This document shows, piece after piece, positions 61,954 to 64,000 of a stretch of 64,000 nucleotides of DNA (its first letter is position 1; each line of letters begins with the position of its first letter). Both the position numbers and the translations under genes were made by a program. The stretch covers positions 1 through 64,000 of the forward strand of contig JACPYS010000013.1 of the NCBI GenBank assembly GCA_016195915.1, in the 5' to 3' direction. Below the pieces are notes generated by a model. That model was not told where the DNA came from. It was given only the letters and a program-made list of their open reading frames with translations, and did no database searches. This stretch comes from Betaproteobacteria bacterium (GTDB lineage Bacteria; Pseudomonadota; Gammaproteobacteria; Burkholderiales; SG8-39).

Positions 61954-62948
61954 CAGTCGATCACCCTGTCGGCGCTGATCAGCAGCGACTGCGGGATCGT
62001 GAGACCCAGTGCCTTCGCGGTCTTGCGGTTGATGAACAATTCGAATTTCGTCGGTTGCTCGACCGGCAGGTCGGCGGGTTTGGCACCCTTGAAAATCTTG
62101 TCCACGTAAGTTGCGGCACGCAGGGATATGCCGTTGAGGTTTGCGCCGTAGCTCATCAGACCGCCTGCCTCTACAAATTCACCATACGCACCTATGGAGG
62201 GAAGCCGATGCTTCGCCGCCAGTTCCACGATCTGGCTTTTTTGTTGCTGAAAAAGTGGCTCCAGCAGCACGATGATTGCTCCGGCGTTCTGGCGGGCCGC
62301 TGCAGAAAGCGCACTTTCAATCTCCTGCGGACTGCGCGCTTCAGCGGGTACTATCCTTACGCCAAGCCTGCCCGCCGCAGCCTGGATGCCCTCGAGTTGT
62401 GCGACATGGGTTACGTTGGTTCGATTCACCAGAACGGCGAGGCGCGAGACCTTGGGCAGCATCGCACGCAGCAACTCCAGGAGCTTGGGCGCGAGTTCGC
62501 TGGTGATATTCGAAAGTCCGGTGGTATTGCCTCCGGGGCGTGCCAGGCTTTTGACCAGGCCGTTGCCGACCGGGTCCCCCACGCCAATCATCACGTGTGG
62601 TATCGGGCTGGCTGTTTTCTGCACCGCGAGTGTCGTGGGTGTTCCTGCGGTGATCAGTACGTCCAATTTCAACCGCACCAATTCCTCCGCCAGGCCCGGC
62701 AGGCGAGCGTTGTCCCCTTCGGCAGAACGCCATTCGATCACGAGATTCCTGCCCTCGACATAGCCGAGTTCGCGCATGCCCTGCCGGAACGGGCCGTAGT
62801 AATAGTCGGAGTCGAGGAGATCGACGTGACGCGATGACAGGAAACCGACACGCCAGAGTTTTCCTTGCGGTTGTCCCAGCAATTCGAGCGGCCCGGCGAA
62901 AGCGCCTGTCCCAAGCGCGATCAACAGAGTCCGGCGGCGATCGTTCAC
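61953..62948 (-). CDS. Orphan ABC_sub_bind-type substrate-binding protein (array member 4)
   Basis: A 331-residue binding protein with leader MNDRRRTLLIALGTGAFAGP. Hallmarks are LWRVGFLSSRHVDLLDSDYY, LGYVEGRNLVIEWRSAEGD, LARPGGNTTGLSNITSEL and AATYVDKIFKGAKPADLPVE. Its C-terminal module nearly equals that of member 2, whereas the N-lobe and cleft differ. The ATG overlaps the TGA of member 5 by four bases. Confidence 0.9.
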   Translation of the reverse strand: MNDRRRTLLIALGTGAFAGPLELLGQPQGKLWRVGFLSSRHVDLLDSDYYYGPFRQGMRELGYVEGRNLVIEWRSAEGDNARLPGLAEELVRLKLDVLITAGTPTTLAVQKTASPIPHVMIGVGDPVGNGLVKSLARPGGNTTGLSNITSELAPKLLELLRAMLPKVSRLAVLVNRTNVTHVAQLEGIQAAAGRLGVRIVPAEARSPQEIESALSAAARQNAGAIIVLLEPLFQQQKSQIVELAAKHRLPSIGAYGEFVEAGGLMSYGANLNGISLRAATYVDKIFKGAKPADLPVEQPTKFELFINRKTAKALGLTIPQSLLISADRVID

Positions 62949-63937
62949 TCAATCACCCTGTCGGCTCGCAGCAGGATCGACTGCGAAATCCTGATCCCGA
63001 GCGCTTTCGCGGTACTTTGATTGACCACCAGGGAGAACTTGCTTGCCCGCTCGACCGGCAGGTCGCCGGGCTTTGTGCCGCGCAGGATCTTGTCGACGTA
63101 GCTGGCGGCGCGGTGAAAAAGCGCGGGAAAGTCGACCCCCGATCCGATCAGGCCGCCGGCCTCGGCAAATTCGACCATGCCGATCGAGGGTATTCGATAT
63201 CGGGCGGCAAGGATCGCGATGGCACGCGAACCGGCAGCGATCGCCGGTTCATCCTGCACCGTGACCGCACCGATGCGCTGTTTGGCCATCGCTGCAAAGG
63301 CGCCGTCAAAATCTTCCGGTCCCCTGGCGTGGAATTTGTGCAGCGTAACCTTTAGCGACTTGGCGGTACGTGCCATCGTCTGGTCACTGGCCGCCCGTGC
63401 GCCAGGAGTGACATCCGGATTTGCGAGAAACCCGATGCGCACGACCTGCGGCAGCGCCTCCTTGAGGATTTCCAGGCTTTTCGCAAGCAGCTCGGGGCTG
63501 AAGATGGTCGAACCGGTGATGTTGCCGCCCGGCCGCGCGAGGCTGCTGACCAGGCCGATGGCCTGCGCGTCGCCCAGTACCGCGAATACGATTGGAATCT
63601 CCGTTGTCGCCTGCCTGGCGGCAAGCGCTCCCATCGATGAATGAGTCACGATCAGTTCCGCCTTGAGCCGCACCAGTTCGCCGGCAAGTTCGGCAAGCCG
63701 CTCGTACCGTCCCTCGGCCCAGCGGTATTCGATGACGAGGTTCTTGCCTTCGACATAGCCGAGTTCGCGCAGACCGGCCCGGAATGCATCCAGCCTTCTA
63801 GCCTGCGCCGCGGCGCCGGTCGGGCCGAGGAATCCGATCCGGTGCATTCCCGGCGCGGGCTGTTGCGAGAATGCGCGTCCTGAAAGTCCGAGCACACTCG
63901 CCCCCAGCGCAGCGAGCAGTTTGCGGCGATGGTTCAT
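62945..63937 (-). CDS. Orphan ABC_sub_bind-type substrate-binding protein (array member 5)
   Basis: A 330-residue binding protein. Leader MNHRRKLLAALGASVLGLSG, then MHRIGFLGPTGAAAQARRL, LGYVEGKNLVIEYRWAEGR, SLARPGGNITGSTIFSPEL and SYVDKILRGTKPGDLPVE. Its C-terminus (SILLRADRVIE) differs from the member 2/4 type. It overlaps member 6 by ATGA at 63934-63937. Confidence 0.9.
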   Translation of the reverse strand: MNHRRKLLAALGASVLGLSGRAFSQQPAPGMHRIGFLGPTGAAAQARRLDAFRAGLRELGYVEGKNLVIEYRWAEGRYERLAELAGELVRLKAELIVTHSSMGALAARQATTEIPIVFAVLGDAQAIGLVSSLARPGGNITGSTIFSPELLAKSLEILKEALPQVVRIGFLANPDVTPGARAASDQTMARTAKSLKVTLHKFHARGPEDFDGAFAAMAKQRIGAVTVQDEPAIAAGSRAIAILAARYRIPSIGMVEFAEAGGLIGSGVDFPALFHRAASYVDKILRGTKPGDLPVERASKFSLVVNQSTAKALGIRISQSILLRADRVIE

Positions 63938-64000
63938 TCGATTGCCCGGTCGACACGCTGCAATATTGCTTGCGGAATCTTGATGCCAAGGGCCTTCGCC
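63934..64000 (-). CDS. Orphan ABC_sub_bind-type substrate-binding protein, 3' end only (array member 6)
   Basis: The last 21 codons (AKALGIKIPQAILQRVDRAIE, given as its full visible length in parts: AKALGIKIPQ and AILQRVDRAIE) match the C-terminus of the neighbouring binding proteins. The gene continues beyond the right edge. Its TGA overlaps the ATG of member 5, so the coupled array extends further. Confidence 0.85.
   Translation of the reverse strand, partial: AKALGIKIPQAILQRVDRAIE

Noticed and set aside
1-64000. tRNA, rRNA or insertion-sequence genes
   Set aside because: I looked for cloverleaf-type T-loop sequences, transposase motifs and terminal inverted repeats and saw none that hold up by eye; a covariance search would be decisive.

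Overview
The window comes from a high-GC betaproteobacterium, most likely of the Burkholderiales. The signs are Bug/TctC-type tripartite tricarboxylate receptors, orphan ABC_sub_bind-type periplasmic binding proteins in tandem, a GcvA-like LysR gene, EttA, an NnrS protein and genes packed with ATGA/GTGA overlaps. Two stretches look more AT-rich and accessory: the first kilobase and about 31.7-41.9 kb. I saw no rRNA, tRNA, CRISPR array, insertion sequence or replication origin.

Layout. 0.1-0.9 kb: a trypsin-like protein. 1.2-7.8 kb: acyl-CoA metabolism (domain-swapped NDP-forming acyl-CoA synthetase, carboxyltransferase) divergent from IclR regulator, enolase-superfamily enzyme and Bug receptor. 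7.9-9.7 kb: two compact pairs, a nucleotidyltransferase with a 56-aa partner and a GNAT with a 121-aa partner. 9.9-14.6 kb: LysR gene, dihaem cytochrome c, sorbosone dehydrogenase, DUF2252 protein and dienoyl-CoA isomerase; three of these five are broken. 14.8-19.9 kb: SDR, extradiol dioxygenase, aldo/keto reductase, SQR-like flavoprotein, duplicated-motif periplasmic protein and SCO1-like protein, with two FNR/CRP-type palindromes between them. 19.9-31.7 kb: broken Lys/Arg/Orn decarboxylase, pilin, M19 dipeptidase-like protein, ClpP-like secreted protein, ettA, queE-queD, TPR protein, guaC interrupted by a stop, alpha-carbonic anhydrase.

31.7-41.9 kb: three orphan binding proteins, a lytic transglycosylase, a zinc-ribbon membrane protein next to an M48 membrane protease, a TacA/TacT-like toxin-antitoxin pair and a secreted dienelactone-hydrolase-like protein. 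Four genes here, from three unrelated families, carry related copies of one leader sequence. 42-57.3 kb: methyltransferase with a Tat-like leader, two acyl-CoA dehydrogenases, a ferric-type ABC transporter operon ending in deoC, a Spy/CpxP-response regulator-histidine kinase operon, nnrS with an FNR-like box, a thiolase, a Bug receptor and an acyl-CoA synthetase remnant. 57.4-64 kb: HEPN/MNT pair, then a minus-strand array of five complete orphan binding proteins and the end of a sixth, interrupted by a DUF2283 gene and running off the window.

The strongest leads are the orphan binding-protein arrays (nine genes, no permease or ATPase nearby), the repeated leader at 31.7-40.9 kb, the cluster of disrupted genes between 9.9 and 30.8 kb, and the three FNR/CRP-type sites that link sulfide, NO and aromatic-cleavage genes to oxygen or nitrogen-oxide control.
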